Source: a virus. From it: a stretch of 64,000 bases of DNA. The position numbers and the translations under genes are program-made. The stretch lies in IMG/VR virus record IMGVR_UViG_3300050035_000066, positions 1 through 64,000 of that record; one strand, given 5' to 3'. Shown in pieces: positions 9,104-17,959 of this stretch. Every line of letters starts with the position of its first letter. Position 1 is the stretch's first letter. The notes beneath the pieces were generated by a model that had not been told where the DNA came from, ran no database searches, and saw nothing but the letters and a program-made list of their open reading frames with translations.

Positions 9104-9544
9104 TCAGGAGAGGAACAGTGCAGCTTCTCGTTTACGACGAGCAAGCAAACCGGGATCCTCTTCCTCAAGTTGAGTTTTAGGGTTCCGGACATGGCACCAA
9201 CGAAGAAACTGAACAGCAACCTGATCCCAACCGTGGGAGAGCAATTGAACCAAAGAGGAAGGCTGATTCTTCACGTTATAGACGAAGCTGCAAAGGGCAT
9301 CAAACTGTTGCTGATTGCACTCAGCAGGGACATGAGCATTGACCATGGGGGCAAAGATGAGATCGATATCTCGATCCAGAATGTCAGAACCTTCAGGCTC
9401 AGTTACACCATTAGGAAATGACTCACCGGATCTGAGCCGATGTCCATAGGCAATGGCAGGTACGCCATTATCCGAATAGACATGCGGCACAAATCCTTCA
9501 GACGACTTGATGAGTGTTACACCAACTGGACTGATATTGAACAT
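9104..9544 (-). CDS. Endolysin, phage lysozyme family GH24 (146 aa)
   Basis: I chose ATG 9544, which overlaps the preceding stop as TAATG; an upstream TTG at 9565 is possible. The N-terminal region carries the lysozyme active-site block: Glu16 in KSSEGF and Asp25 in YSDNG, with the E-x8-D spacing of T4 lysozyme. Six residues after the Asp, where T4 has catalytic Thr26, this protein has Ala (AIAYGH). The rest (QQQFDALCSFVYNV and the C-terminal LARRKREAALF) is typical GH24. It would cleave peptidoglycan in the periplasm. No signal or SAR sequence is present, so a holin is needed. Possible holin genes lie just upstream in the same operon. Confidence 0.88.
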   Translation of the reverse strand: MFNISPVGVTLIKSSEGFVPHVYSDNGVPAIAYGHRLRSGESFPNGVTEPEGSDILDRDIDLIFAPMVNAHVPAECNQQQFDALCSFVYNVKNQPSSLVQLLSHGWDQVAVQFLRWCHVRNPKTQLEEEDPGLLARRKREAALFLS

Positions 9545-9810
9545 TACCTGACCGTCGCAATCCAATTTGTAAACTGGTTCATTGCATCATCTTCCCCATG
9601 GATCCCAGCAGCCTTGAGCAACCAGCTTACACTGGGAATGGAGATCGACAAGGTGAGCACCTGATTGGCAGCAAGAAGCCAGTTGTACTTGATGCCGTGA
9701 GTCTCACCTTCACCTTCAAGAGCATCAATGTGAATGCCCTTGCTGGCGAAGATTTGCTTCAAGTCTTCCCACTTCTCAGGTGTAATTCCAGAAAACTGAC
9801 GAGTAACCAT
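9544..9810 (-). CDS. Unknown lysis-cassette protein (88 aa)
   Basis: ATG 9810 (MVTRQFSGITPEKWED) has a GAGGTG site; an in-frame TTG lies 12 nt upstream. The N-terminal half is charged. Residues about 40-65 are moderately hydrophobic (NWLLAANQVLTLSISIPSVS) but not a clear transmembrane helix. The gene overlaps the endolysin start. I do not recognise the family; a lysis role is suggested only by position. Confidence 0.7.
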   Translation of the reverse strand: MVTRQFSGITPEKWEDLKQIFASKGIHIDALEGEGETHGIKYNWLLAANQVLTLSISIPSVSWLLKAAGIHGEDDAMNQFTNWIATVR

Positions 9811-9841
9811 ACTGCACCTCAAACTTGAATTTTAAGTCCAG

Positions 9842-10414
9842 TTAGATTCGTTTACCAATCAGGATCGTAAACATAGGTTGGTAACTAGTCCCATTACTCA
9901 CACTAGACTTGAGTGCTCGGGCTGCAAAGTCAATGTCATAACTCTTGATCTTCGCGATCGGAATTAGCACCCCGGTATTCCACTGCCAACCAACATTGGG
10001 GCCATTCCAACTAATCCCGGCTGCTGTCGGAAAGTAGATGTCCTTGCCACTGATAGTGACCTTCTGAGCAAGACCTGCACCTACATTCGAGGTCACTGTG
10101 AAAGGTTTCAGTGAATTAGGCAGAACGTCAAATACCGTAAAGGTGGATAGGCCGGTAGTGTTGATATCTCTTGAATAGAGAGCCGTCCCAGCAACCGCAG
10201 GCTTGGCATTGATGCTGTAGGACAAGCCAGCAGCAACATAGTTCTTGCCATCAAGGGCAGGAATGGGTAGAGGCGACACAGGTGCAGTCGGATCGGGAGT
10301 CGTAACCACCGGAACCGTGGAACTGGAATCCTGTGCGTGAGCGACGGTGCTCAGAACCAAAACAAAAAGGATTGAGCTAAGGAGAATACGGGCGAAACTG
10401 AAGGTCGTCTTCAT
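9842..10414 (-). CDS. Secreted protein with Sec signal peptide, possible beta-barrel (190 aa)
   Basis: The N-terminus has Lys, a long hydrophobic core (ARILLSSILFVLVLSTV) and an AHA cleavage site before Gln28, a classical signal peptide. A Ser/Thr/Pro-rich linker follows to about residue 52. The remainder alternates polar and hydrophobic residues with many Gly/Asn and ends in MFTILIGKRI, as small outer-membrane barrels do. It lies in the lysis cassette. It could act in the host envelope, for instance to change receptors or exclude other phages, or be a moron of host origin. Function unknown; the secretion signal is clear. AAAGGAT precedes the ATG. Confidence 0.8.
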   Translation of the reverse strand: MKTTFSFARILLSSILFVLVLSTVAHAQDSSSTVPVVTTPDPTAPVSPLPIPALDGKNYVAAGLSYSINAKPAVAGTALYSRDINTTGLSTFTVFDVLPNSLKPFTVTSNVGAGLAQKVTISGKDIYFPTAAGISWNGPNVGWQWNTGVLIPIAKIKSYDIDFAARALKSSVSNGTSYQPMFTILIGKRI

Positions 10415-10424
10415 GGTTTATCCT

Positions 10425-10715
10425 TTACTTCGAGTCGGGTTGAGTTGCGTCGAGGTTGTCGGGGGAAGCCGGATCTGCATCTGGTAACTTCTTGTTCGCT
10501 TTTGAAACCTTGGCCCAGATCGTCAGTGCAATAACCAGATTGCTACAGAAAAGGCTGACCTTGGTAAAGATCACCGGATGGCCAACGAATATTTGGCCAA
10601 CCTGTTCCCGAAAATCGGCTGAAGAGTTGAAGTAAACAGCAAATGCCACCAACCCAATCCAAACTGCATGGGTAGTAGCACTCTTCTTCTGGAACCAAAG
10701 CTTTAAGCGATCCAT
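10425..10715 (-). CDS. Candidate holin, two transmembrane segments (96 aa)
   Basis: Two hydrophobic segments are visible, at about residues 16-32 and 50-68. A short basic N-terminus and a polar, Asp/Pro-rich C-tail flank them. Size and topology fit a small phage holin, and the gene lies two genes upstream of the endolysin in transcription order. AGAGGA precedes ATG 10715. No family was recognised by sequence, so holin is an inference from topology and position. Confidence 0.65.
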   Translation of the reverse strand: MDRLKLWFQKKSATTHAVWIGLVAFAVYFNSSADFREQVGQIFVGHPVIFTKVSLFCSNLVIALTIWAKVSKANKKLPDADPASPDNLDATQPDSK

Positions 10716-10768
10716 ATGTGTCCTCTAATTCCTGTTGTAGTACAACATATCTTGGTGGAAAGTTCAAT

Positions 10769-10984
10769 TCATTTCCAATGTTGGGCGAGAATCTCCCCAA
10801 TTACCGTGAAAAAGGAGAGTGCGCTGGCTGAAAGCATCAACCATGCCACTTTCGCCATCATAGCCACGGAGCTTTCAAGTTTTGTGATTCTAATTGTCAA
10901 AGGAGGTTCACCATTTCCTTCCCAAATCACCTTTTTGATCTTGTTGACATCTACCTGAAGCTGTACTTCCAGATCTGTATGCAT
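10769..10984 (-). CDS. Small membrane-anchored lysis-cassette protein (71 aa)
   Basis: An amphipathic, charged N-terminal 45 residues is followed by one transmembrane helix at about 46-64 (WLMLSASALSFFTVIGEIL) and a short tail. The plan, a helical extramembrane part plus a C-terminal anchor, resembles XhlA-like accessory holins or membrane-anchored lysis factors. A palindrome TGTTGTAGTACAACA (10733-10747) lies between this gene and the next. Function is inferred from context only. Confidence 0.65.
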   Translation of the reverse strand: MHTDLEVQLQVDVNKIKKVIWEGNGEPPLTIRITKLESSVAMMAKVAWLMLSASALSFFTVIGEILAQHWK

Positions 10985-11240
10985 TCCTGAGCCTCTCTAA
11001 AATATAAATATAGGGTATACAGCTTTTGGAAGATCACCCGAATTTGAATCTACAGTGTATTTTTGCCCAAGTAAACCTTTAGGTAAGGCATGCTGAACGA
11101 AGCCATGTCTGTCTTAATCACCGCCTCATCATTCCAAGACCTTGTCTATCTCAACGGTTGCTCGAACTCAATTCGAACTTACCAGTTCCGAGAGTGATGA
11201 TAAACCGAAGTTCTTTTTTGTTCTCAAATGAAGTTGTCAT
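10985..11240 (-). other. Intergenic stretch with possible decayed ORF
   Basis: No intact gene is seen. On the minus strand ATG 11220 opens a 29-codon frame (MTTSFENKKELRFIITLGTG...) ending in TGA. A second coding-like frame further on ends with MPYLKVYLGKNTL and a stop. The first phrase resembles the beginning of phage structural proteins, so the stretch may be the remnant of a deleted gene between fibre and lysis genes. The alternative is a leader with no coding function. Confidence 0.3.
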
Positions 11241-14200
11241 TTAAAATCCGAACGGATAAGAGAACTGAACACCTTTGATTGCTGAAAATGATGGGGCAAC
11301 CAAATAGACGTGAAAAGTTCCGGTCATTGAACAAGCGGTATTAGTGGCCGTATTTGAAGTTGAGTTGTGGCCTTGTATTCCCCAAGCAAATAGACTTCCT
11401 ATCACTCCATCTTGCTGAAAAATTAAGAATCCATCAACATCTCCAACGAAATCCCGCAAACTACTTCCGCCCGAAGCCCCAACGACTGAAGACGATCCTC
11501 CACTTGTTATCGTATTCAAAACCTCATTGCCGTCCGTTTGGGCATCATATTCATAACGGCAACTTGAAGTATTTGCCGCAATTGCAAATGCGATTGGATC
11601 GCTAGTTGAAGCTCTAGCAACGCCGAAGTTGAAACTCCAATAGGTATTTGCCGCAAGCGTAACAGTCTCATTTGACTGATAAGCCGATACACTTCCAGGT
11701 AAGGTAACGGGGGTTGAATTGAAAGTGAAGTTTACCTTACTTGGAACAGCGCTCGCCGGTAAATAGCCGGTTCCGCTCGCATTCCAGTTAGTTCCGTCAT
11801 AGCAAAGATTTATCGGCTTATTCGCCGGAATGCTCAAGCTCGCGGTAAGGGTTGTTGTCCAACCGCTCGCGCCGGCAACCGCTACACTCTTGGCTCCCAG
11901 GCTGTTAATATTCACCGTCAAGCCGGCTCCGCTGTTCGCTGTTGTCGTTTCATACACGAGACAATTTCCGGCCTGGGGAATAAAGGTATTTGCAACTGTG
12001 CAACTCTGGGCCGTTCCGCTCGCCGAAGTGTCTGAGCAAGTTTGAGGCATGAAGCCGGTAATCGGAAGGTTTGTTTCGGCTGCCCTGCTATTTTGAGAAA
12101 CGTTGCTCCCACCGGATCCGGTTCCACAGGTTGGGCAAGAGATCACTGATCCGGTTATAACAATTGGGGAAGTTGCGGTATAGGAAGCGGGGCTCGAACA
12201 AGTTCCGTCAAATTTCAAATATCCCGCCGTGCAAGATCCCGAAGCCCAAAGGGCAACGATATCGGAGAAAGTGGCCGCAGCCGTTGTATTGAGAGCCGTT
12301 CGCTTGATGACTCCGTTGGAACCTGGATCCGCAAGGCCGCCCGATGCGCTCGTGCAAGTTCCATCGTTCTTCAGGAACCCCGAGCAAGATCCGCCCCCGA
12401 ATAGGGCAACAACATCACCATATGCGGGAGATCTCCAGGCTGAGCCCGTTGAGGCAGCAAGGCCGCTCGCCGGCCATCCGATAATGCAATTGGTTCCGAC
12501 TGGATATCCTTGTGAGTTCGTGCCGATGCAATTCGTATTAATCACACTTGGGAAGTAAGGGCCGTTGCTCCCATCGATCCCAAACATTTCCCCGGTTCCC
12601 GTCTGATTCCACCAGGTTTCGTTAAATTTACCGCCGGATGTAGCGTAGTGAGCAAAACCGAAGCCGGGGAACATAGATCCCCCGTAGACTCCCGAGCCGA
12701 TGTTGTCTGGGTATCCGCTGAAAAGGGAAGTTTGAGTTGCTGTATAGTCGTTCAGCATATGCGCATACATGCCCAACGCCGAACTTAAGATGCCGCCGGA
12801 ATCATACATATAGGGGTTGTTGAGATTATTGATTGCCCCGTAAACATCAATTACCCGATCAAAATACTGGCCGCAAGTTGTTGAGCAATGTGGAGCCGTA
12901 TTGGTATCATTCGGTAGCTGGGATTTCACCCAGTTGTTCAAATCGTTCGCGCTGAAAAAGGCCAAATGACAACCAAAATCAGTCGTGTTCCAAGGCTGAG
13001 GCGTGAGAGTGGACATACTCACAACTCCCCCATCAGCGTGAATGCTTGCCGCTACAGCGAGTAAATCCGCCTTGAGAGTGGCATTGGATGTGCAATATTG
13101 AATATCGTTGCGACCGCCAGTCAACTCAACCAGGACTGTGCTGCCGGGATTCGAAGCGAGCCAACTCGTGATGAGTGGATGAATGGTCGTTGAATAATTT
13201 GCGGCCATCGAAACGATTGTGGATCCGATTGGCAAAACTGTTTTGTGGGTTGCTTGCTTAAAGAAAGGAAGACTTGCCGCATAGAACGGCAAAAAGTAAT
13301 TTGCATTTTCAGCATTCCCGTAGCTCCCGCTAGTTGCGGAGATCAAAGGACAGGCTGCGGTCCAATGGGTAGAATCCACAACGGAGGCAACCTGGAAGAG
13401 ATCCAGGCCACTAGTCCATGCGGCATAAGGGGAAACCATTGCCGGCCATCCCCCAACCGCATCGGTTGAAAACCATTCATTTAATACAAGGTTGTGAGCC
13501 GCTGTCGAATGGAAAGAGCAAACCCCAGCGCTTTGAGTCCAACCCGTCATGGGTATTGCCGTTCCATGTCGAAAAGCTCCCGCGTCATCCCCAATCGTTG
13601 AATCGGGGCCAGCCCAGATAACGAGAGACGTTGAGCTTAAAAGCAAAGGGAAAGTGTTCGGGGTTGCCCATTTTACCCCGTTCGTCATCGTATGATCAGC
13701 CGTTATAACTTGCCCATCGGAGCCAACCGGGAGCCGTTGGGGAGATCCGGCCGAGCCCCCAACAATCATATCCCCCAAAGTTGTCATTGGGTTACTAAAT
13801 GTTCCGCCGGTAAACGTGCAAGCTGTTCCCGTACAACTTACCCCAGGCCCCGAGAAAGTGAATGCCCCAGGGGAACCGTTAATGCTCCCAACAACGTTAC
13901 TCGCTTGGAGTAATTGATTAAACATCGTTCGCGCATCAGTAACGCTGGTAATTGCCGAGTCGCTCGTAACCACTGATGCAATCGGAATATCGGAGCCAAC
14001 GAAAGCCGTACTCCTAACGGCCGGCACGCAACTCGAAGCCGTATTAAGGTAAACGCGATTCGTTACACTTGCTGTCATTGTGAGAGTTCCGCCGGCATAT
14101 GTCACAACGGATCCCCCGCAAAACGCGCGGCCGGCAGCAATGTTCAACGTAAGGCCGCTTCCCTGGGTAGGAAGGTAAAGAGTAGTGAAGACTTGTGCCG

Positions 14201-14468
14201 ATGTGGTCAAAGCCCCAAATGGAACCCAATTAGTGCCATCGCTAATACATGTGCGATGAGTCGATCCACCAGCAGCAATGCAATCAGTTCCTGAAGCATC
14301 ATCAATAGTTCGGATAACATCTCGTGATTCAGATGCAGCAGGAAGTTGGGAGATATGGACAGGAAGCACACGGAAATTACCCTTCACATCAGTCGGACCT
14401 TGAACGGTCTGACTGAATATGAAGGTTGGCAGGAAGATGAAAGGTACAAGATACTTGAGAATCTTCAT
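11241..14468 (-). CDS. Large fibre/spike protein with signal peptide and possible SGNH-type domain (1075 aa)
   Basis: It begins with a signal-peptide-like segment (KYLVPFIFLPTFIFSQT). Residues about 40-250 are Gly/Ser/Thr/Ala-rich fibre sequence with trimeric-fibre character. About 280-600 looks globular; it contains GGRNDI (Asn454-Asp455), which resembles block III (GxND) of SGNH/GDSL esterases, but no convincing GDS block was found. Two copies of a repeat, DVVALF..GSC.G.LK.DGTC, start at residues 685 and 736. The C-terminus is beta-rich. It lies beside a small fibre-associated gene, so a receptor-binding or polysaccharide-acting fibre is likely. A cytoplasmically assembled fibre should not need Sec export; this is odd. 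Base and codon use (frequent GCC, CCG, GGC) differ from neighbours, suggesting acquisition. Confidence 0.75.
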   Translation of the reverse strand: MKILKYLVPFIFLPTFIFSQTVQGPTDVKGNFRVLPVHISQLPAASESRDVIRTIDDASGTDCIAAGGSTHRTCISDGTNWVPFGALTTSAQVFTTLYLPTQGSGLTLNIAAGRAFCGGSVVTYAGGTLTMTASVTNRVYLNTASSCVPAVRSTAFVGSDIPIASVVTSDSAITSVTDARTMFNQLLQASNVVGSINGSPGAFTFSGPGVSCTGTACTFTGGTFSNPMTTLGDMIVGGSAGSPQRLPVGSDGQVITADHTMTNGVKWATPNTFPLLLSSTSLVIWAGPDSTIGDDAGAFRHGTAIPMTGWTQSAGVCSFHSTAAHNLVLNEWFSTDAVGGWPAMVSPYAAWTSGLDLFQVASVVDSTHWTAACPLISATSGSYGNAENANYFLPFYAASLPFFKQATHKTVLPIGSTIVSMAANYSTTIHPLITSWLASNPGSTVLVELTGGRNDIQYCTSNATLKADLLAVAASIHADGGVVSMSTLTPQPWNTTDFGCHLAFFSANDLNNWVKSQLPNDTNTAPHCSTTCGQYFDRVIDVYGAINNLNNPYMYDSGGILSSALGMYAHMLNDYTATQTSLFSGYPDNIGSGVYGGSMFPGFGFAHYATSGGKFNETWWNQTGTGEMFGIDGSNGPYFPSVINTNCIGTNSQGYPVGTNCIIGWPASGLAASTGSAWRSPAYGDVVALFGGGSCSGFLKNDGTCTSASGGLADPGSNGVIKRTALNTTAAATFSDIVALWASGSCTAGYLKFDGTCSSPASYTATSPIVITGSVISCPTCGTGSGGSNVSQNSRAAETNLPITGFMPQTCSDTSASGTAQSCTVANTFIPQAGNCLVYETTTANSGAGLTVNINSLGAKSVAVAGASGWTTTLTASLSIPANKPINLCYDGTNWNASGTGYLPASAVPSKVNFTFNSTPVTLPGSVSAYQSNETVTLAANTYWSFNFGVARASTSDPIAFAIAANTSSCRYEYDAQTDGNEVLNTITSGGSSSVVGASGGSSLRDFVGDVDGFLIFQQDGVIGSLFAWGIQGHNSTSNTATNTACSMTGTFHVYLVAPSFSAIKGVQFSYPFGF

Positions 14469-14481
14469 TTTTTGTCCTGTC

Positions 14482-14964
14482 TTATGCTGGGGGATACATC
14501 ATTGGGGTTACGTAACTGAATGTGTTGTCCAGTTGTTTGGCGAACATCTGTTGACTGATCGCATTCGGATCCAAGGAAATATCACCATGGCTCGTGAAAG
14601 CAGCAGGCCAAACAAATGTGCGTCCACCAACAGAGTCTTGGACGATACGAATGATGATCATTGGAGAACTCAAGTCAATTCCAACAATCGTGGACGAAGT
14701 GACATTGCCTGTGAGGGTTAACTCATTGGCAAAGGTCGCACCCACATTAAAGATTGGGGTGACACTGAAAGGCACTTCGTAAATGGCATCACTCGGACCG
14801 GGAAGTGGAGGGGAATCAAGAACCTTGAGCCAGTCAGAGACACGTTTGATCTCAGAAAGATGTCGAGCAACACGTTTGACTGTCTCATAAGCGTTGCCGA
14901 TCAGACGATCGATCAGAACTTCATGACCCCCAATGGGGTCTTCAGAATCTCTGTACATTGACAT
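14482..14964 (-). CDS. Appendage/fibre-attachment protein (160 aa)
   Basis: The N-terminal 55 residues are charged and helical (IDRLIGNAYETVKRVARHLS); the rest is beta-rich with Gly/Thr/Asn and repeated hydrophobic strands. The layout of helical adaptor followed by beta fibre is typical of short tail appendage proteins. It is encoded between the gp67-like gene and the large fibre, and its start abuts the preceding stop. It may anchor the large fibre to the particle. Role inferred. Confidence 0.75.
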   Translation of the reverse strand: MSMYRDSEDPIGGHEVLIDRLIGNAYETVKRVARHLSEIKRVSDWLKVLDSPPLPGPSDAIYEVPFSVTPIFNVGATFANELTLTGNVTSSTIVGIDLSSPMIIIRIVQDSVGGRTFVWPAAFTSHGDISLDPNAISQQMFAKQLDNTFSYVTPMMYPPA

Positions 14965-15666
14965 TTAACGCCACCCTCTTTGTCGGAAAACGATGCTGGT
15001 AGTGGAAATGCTGGTGTTGACTGTGTCATCCTGAGTAACGCTGGCACACTCGTTCTCATAGGTGTCATGGTGTCCTTGTGCGATTGCCATTGCTTCTTGC
15101 GTGTTCATGCCTGAATAAATTTTCCAAGCAATGAAGGCAGTCAGAGCACTGAAGAGAACTTCCGGCAGTTCCAATTCCGTCTCCATCTCATCAAGAGTTA
15201 GAGGAGGGTGTTTGGCCTGATATGTGAGTGATAATACCACACCCGGAACTGCTCTGGGAACCTGTAAGACTTTTGTTGTAGGGGTGAAAAGTGAGTCCGG
15301 ATTGCCTCGATCATTGAGTGGCAGATCCCGACCAAAGCCATCGGTTACCCCAATCACCTTGAGCAGATCGTCCGTAAAGGGTTCACCGATATCGTTAATG
15401 AATGGTCGAGGGTCACTGTGCCCATCCCAATTAGATTCAGCGAATTGTGAACTAAGTGGGTAGGTTGTCTTGCCTTCCCGTTGCTCAATCAATAGACCCT
15501 TTTCCTTCAAGATAAATCGAGTGTAGAGGTCGAGCAATCCGTTGTTAGTTTGAAAGATGACCTTGGGTTTGTGCCGTTCAGAAATCTCACCTTCACCAGA
15601 GTCACCCATGCTGAGGTTGCTCAACTCATGTAGAGATAAGTTGGTGAAGAGTTCGTCCACTGTCAT
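14965..15666 (-). CDS. N4 gp67-like virion protein (233 aa)
   Basis: The opening MTVDELFTNLSLHELSNLSM is the pattern I recall for N4 gp67 and its relatives. The protein is acidic. It has a central stretch with VLQVPRAVPGVVLSLTYQAK and a C-terminal helical part ending in a short Ser/Thr tail. It follows TerL directly, as in N4. A head-completion or connector role is likely but not shown by the sequence. GAGAGGGAT precedes ATG 15666. Confidence 0.8.
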   Translation of the reverse strand: MTVDELFTNLSLHELSNLSMGDSGEGEISERHKPKVIFQTNNGLLDLYTRFILKEKGLLIEQREGKTTYPLSSQFAESNWDGHSDPRPFINDIGEPFTDDLLKVIGVTDGFGRDLPLNDRGNPDSLFTPTTKVLQVPRAVPGVVLSLTYQAKHPPLTLDEMETELELPEVLFSALTAFIAWKIYSGMNTQEAMAIAQGHHDTYENECASVTQDDTVNTSISTTSIVFRQRGWR

Positions 15667-15678
15667 AAGAATCCCTCT

Positions 15679-17274
15679 CTATACAATATAGGATGAAAGA
15701 GCAGTTCGCTCATCAATTTTTTCGTCTTCCCACATTTGTTCCCCACCAACTTCCGGAGGAACAGCATCAGCAGGTTTCCATGGTTTGAGGAAGCCGAGCA
15801 TCGAAACTGTGTCAAGACAGTCGTCCTTTCCCTTCAAACCATTCTTTGTGGCCAGTCGAATCTGACCCAAGAATTTCTTCATGATGACGGTTAACTTCAT
15901 CTCTTCTGGAAAGAACATCTTACCGGCTTTAAACCAAGGGACTACAAGATTGAACCGAGCAAGTTTATCCACGATGGGTCGGATGCCGGGATCGCCACTC
16001 TTCTCTGAAGATGCAAAGTTGAACCAAACATTTCGAGTAATCATCTCGTTCTGGAGCCAAGTAACAAAAGCACCTTGCTGCCCGGTCACTTCGATGCCAA
16101 CTTGTTGAGGCTTATACTCTTGCACCAATCTAAAGAGGGTATCGATAGTGACATCCATGGTCTGCCTTTCGGCCTCACCGTCAACCCAAAGCCAGTCACC
16201 ATTTGAACTGTAGGCCCAGACTGCAATGGCCGAGTCATCAGCCTTCTTCTTTTTGGATGTTGCGAAGTCCGTTGTAATGTAGAAGTTATAAGAACTCTTG
16301 ACTGCCAGAAGTTTGGTTCTGTTGTACCACTTTATCTCGGAGTCTTGCACGAGACGCTCCTCTTCAGAGGAGATCCGGAGCATCAACTCTTGCTGGAAGC
16401 TATCCAACTTCCCCGTTTCCACAGCCATTTTATACTGTTCTTCAACATAATCAAAGGTGAATCGATCCGGCCAAGCTCCGGAGAACTCTTCTCGCGTGCA
16501 TGGATACTTCTCGCAGACTGGCCACACGTTGACATCCCACGCTCCGGACTCGACCGCTTCTATAAGAATGTCCTGTTTGTTGAACGGCGTGCCGTTGAAG
16601 ATGATCTTCCGACGAGTTGGGTCTAATGCGTGGTTCACTCCTTTATAGACTGTGTTCTTGATCGTTAGCATGGCGGCCATGGAGTCAGCGTCGTCATCAC
16701 TGACGAGATCATCCAATATGGCGAGCACAGGACGCTTCCCAAAGATCTTGGTTCCACGGAGTCCGGTCTTCGCACCGAACATTTTTATCCCAAGCATCTC
16801 CCCATTCTTGTTCTTGAACTCAATGTAGTTATCTGTAAAGTGAGCTTCAGGCAACCACTGTTGGAGAAATTCAGAGGCGTTGTATCTGAACTCGATGTTC
16901 TTGCGAGCAGACTTGACACCGTTTTCCATGGAGTCCGAGACATAGATCAAACTATCCACGTACCCAAAGTTAGGTATGTGGTGGAAGACTGCTAGAAAGA
17001 GTGTGAAGTATTCCATGAACAGAGTGGTCTTGGCTGCTCCTCTAAAACATATGTTTGCAATGTAAGCCGATGGTTCGACAATTTTGTCGAGCATCTTCAG
17101 ATGCACAGGGGGTGTCTTGTGTGATTCCCCCACCGTTCCATTCACGAGCTTGATGAAGTTCATGAAGGTCAATGCAAATTCCGAGGGCATGTATTCAGGG
17201 GAATTCAGGATAGAGTAGTCCACCTGATTCAACCACTGGTCAAGCTCCTGCTTAACTAATGCTGGCACTTGCAT
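15679..17274 (-). CDS. terL: Terminase large subunit (531 aa, N4 gp68-like)
   Basis: Packages DNA into proheads and cuts concatemers. The ATPase half has a Walker A-like CFRGAAKTT at residues 76-84 and a Walker B LAILDD at 184-189. The RNase H-like nuclease half shows Asp336 (YITTDFATS), Glu395 (VGIEVTGQQ) and Asp484/485 with Asp488 (KGKDDCLD). Length fits N4 gp68. The start codon lies inside the 3' end of the gp69-like gene (23-nt overlap), with GAGGGAG before the ATG. All key residues appear intact. Confidence 0.93.
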   Translation of the reverse strand: MQVPALVKQELDQWLNQVDYSILNSPEYMPSEFALTFMNFIKLVNGTVGESHKTPPVHLKMLDKIVEPSAYIANICFRGAAKTTLFMEYFTLFLAVFHHIPNFGYVDSLIYVSDSMENGVKSARKNIEFRYNASEFLQQWLPEAHFTDNYIEFKNKNGEMLGIKMFGAKTGLRGTKIFGKRPVLAILDDLVSDDDADSMAAMLTIKNTVYKGVNHALDPTRRKIIFNGTPFNKQDILIEAVESGAWDVNVWPVCEKYPCTREEFSGAWPDRFTFDYVEEQYKMAVETGKLDSFQQELMLRISSEEERLVQDSEIKWYNRTKLLAVKSSYNFYITTDFATSKKKKADDSAIAVWAYSSNGDWLWVDGEAERQTMDVTIDTLFRLVQEYKPQQVGIEVTGQQGAFVTWLQNEMITRNVWFNFASSEKSGDPGIRPIVDKLARFNLVVPWFKAGKMFFPEEMKLTVIMKKFLGQIRLATKNGLKGKDDCLDTVSMLGFLKPWKPADAVPPEVGGEQMWEDEKIDERTALSSYIV

Positions 17275-17938
17275 CTCCCTCGATTAATTTCTGGGCTGTG
17301 ATCTCGTTAGTGGGTACGCCTTGAGCGATCATGTCTCTCTGCCGAGTCGCCAGCTTCACCAACATATCTTTGAGTTCGTTCATGCCTGACGTTTCACGCA
17401 GGTCGATGTTGACAAGCGGTCCAGCTTCTTTTGGCTTGGCCAAATGAGTGAGGATTGAATTGGCTGCCTGAGTCCTCACCAGTTCGCTGACCGCCGATGT
17501 CATTAGATCGACCTGAGTGTTGATGGCTTTCTGATATGCATCTTGGTTCAACACCCAACTCGGTACCAAGGTCTGCTCTAAGATAAGATTGACGAGCTTT
17601 CCTTTATTGTATGCAGACACATAAGACCCGATGTCTTTATTGGACGTACCCTTGGCGACGAGTTGCTGATAGCGAGTCGGGAAGGTTTTGCAGTACGCAT
17701 CCTGATTGCTCATGCCCATCAGCTTGTGACTTACATATATGACAGCATGTAAATAGTCTTCTGTTTTAAACTTCCCCTCCTGCAATACTTTGGTGTACGA
17801 CAGGAAGTTGTCCCGGACCTGTTCTGCCACAATGGGGTCTGTGACACAAGTGTTGATCATGTCTACAAGAGACTGTGTGGCCGCACCCTTGAGATTGGGT
17901 GGCAAGGCACGAGCGACTTGGTCTAAGCTAACGGACAT
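17252..17938 (-). CDS. N4 gp69-like packaging protein, possible small terminase (228 aa)
   Basis: The protein is fully helical by composition, with patterns such as LHAVIYVSHKLMGMSNQDAY and YVSAYNKGKLVNLILEQTL. It overlaps the start of terL, the place taken by gp69 in N4-like phages. It ends with a Thr/Ala-rich region and Glu/Ile patches. A DNA-recognition function as small terminase is plausible from position, but no helix-turn-helix is clear. GGGGAGAT precedes ATG 17938. Confidence 0.8.
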   Translation of the reverse strand: MSVSLDQVARALPPNLKGAATQSLVDMINTCVTDPIVAEQVRDNFLSYTKVLQEGKFKTEDYLHAVIYVSHKLMGMSNQDAYCKTFPTRYQQLVAKGTSNKDIGSYVSAYNKGKLVNLILEQTLVPSWVLNQDAYQKAINTQVDLMTSAVSELVRTQAANSILTHLAKPKEAGPLVNIDLRETSGMNELKDMLVKLATRQRDMIAQGVPTNEITAQKLIEGDASASIS

Positions 17939-17959
17939 GTAATCTCCCCTAATATATGT

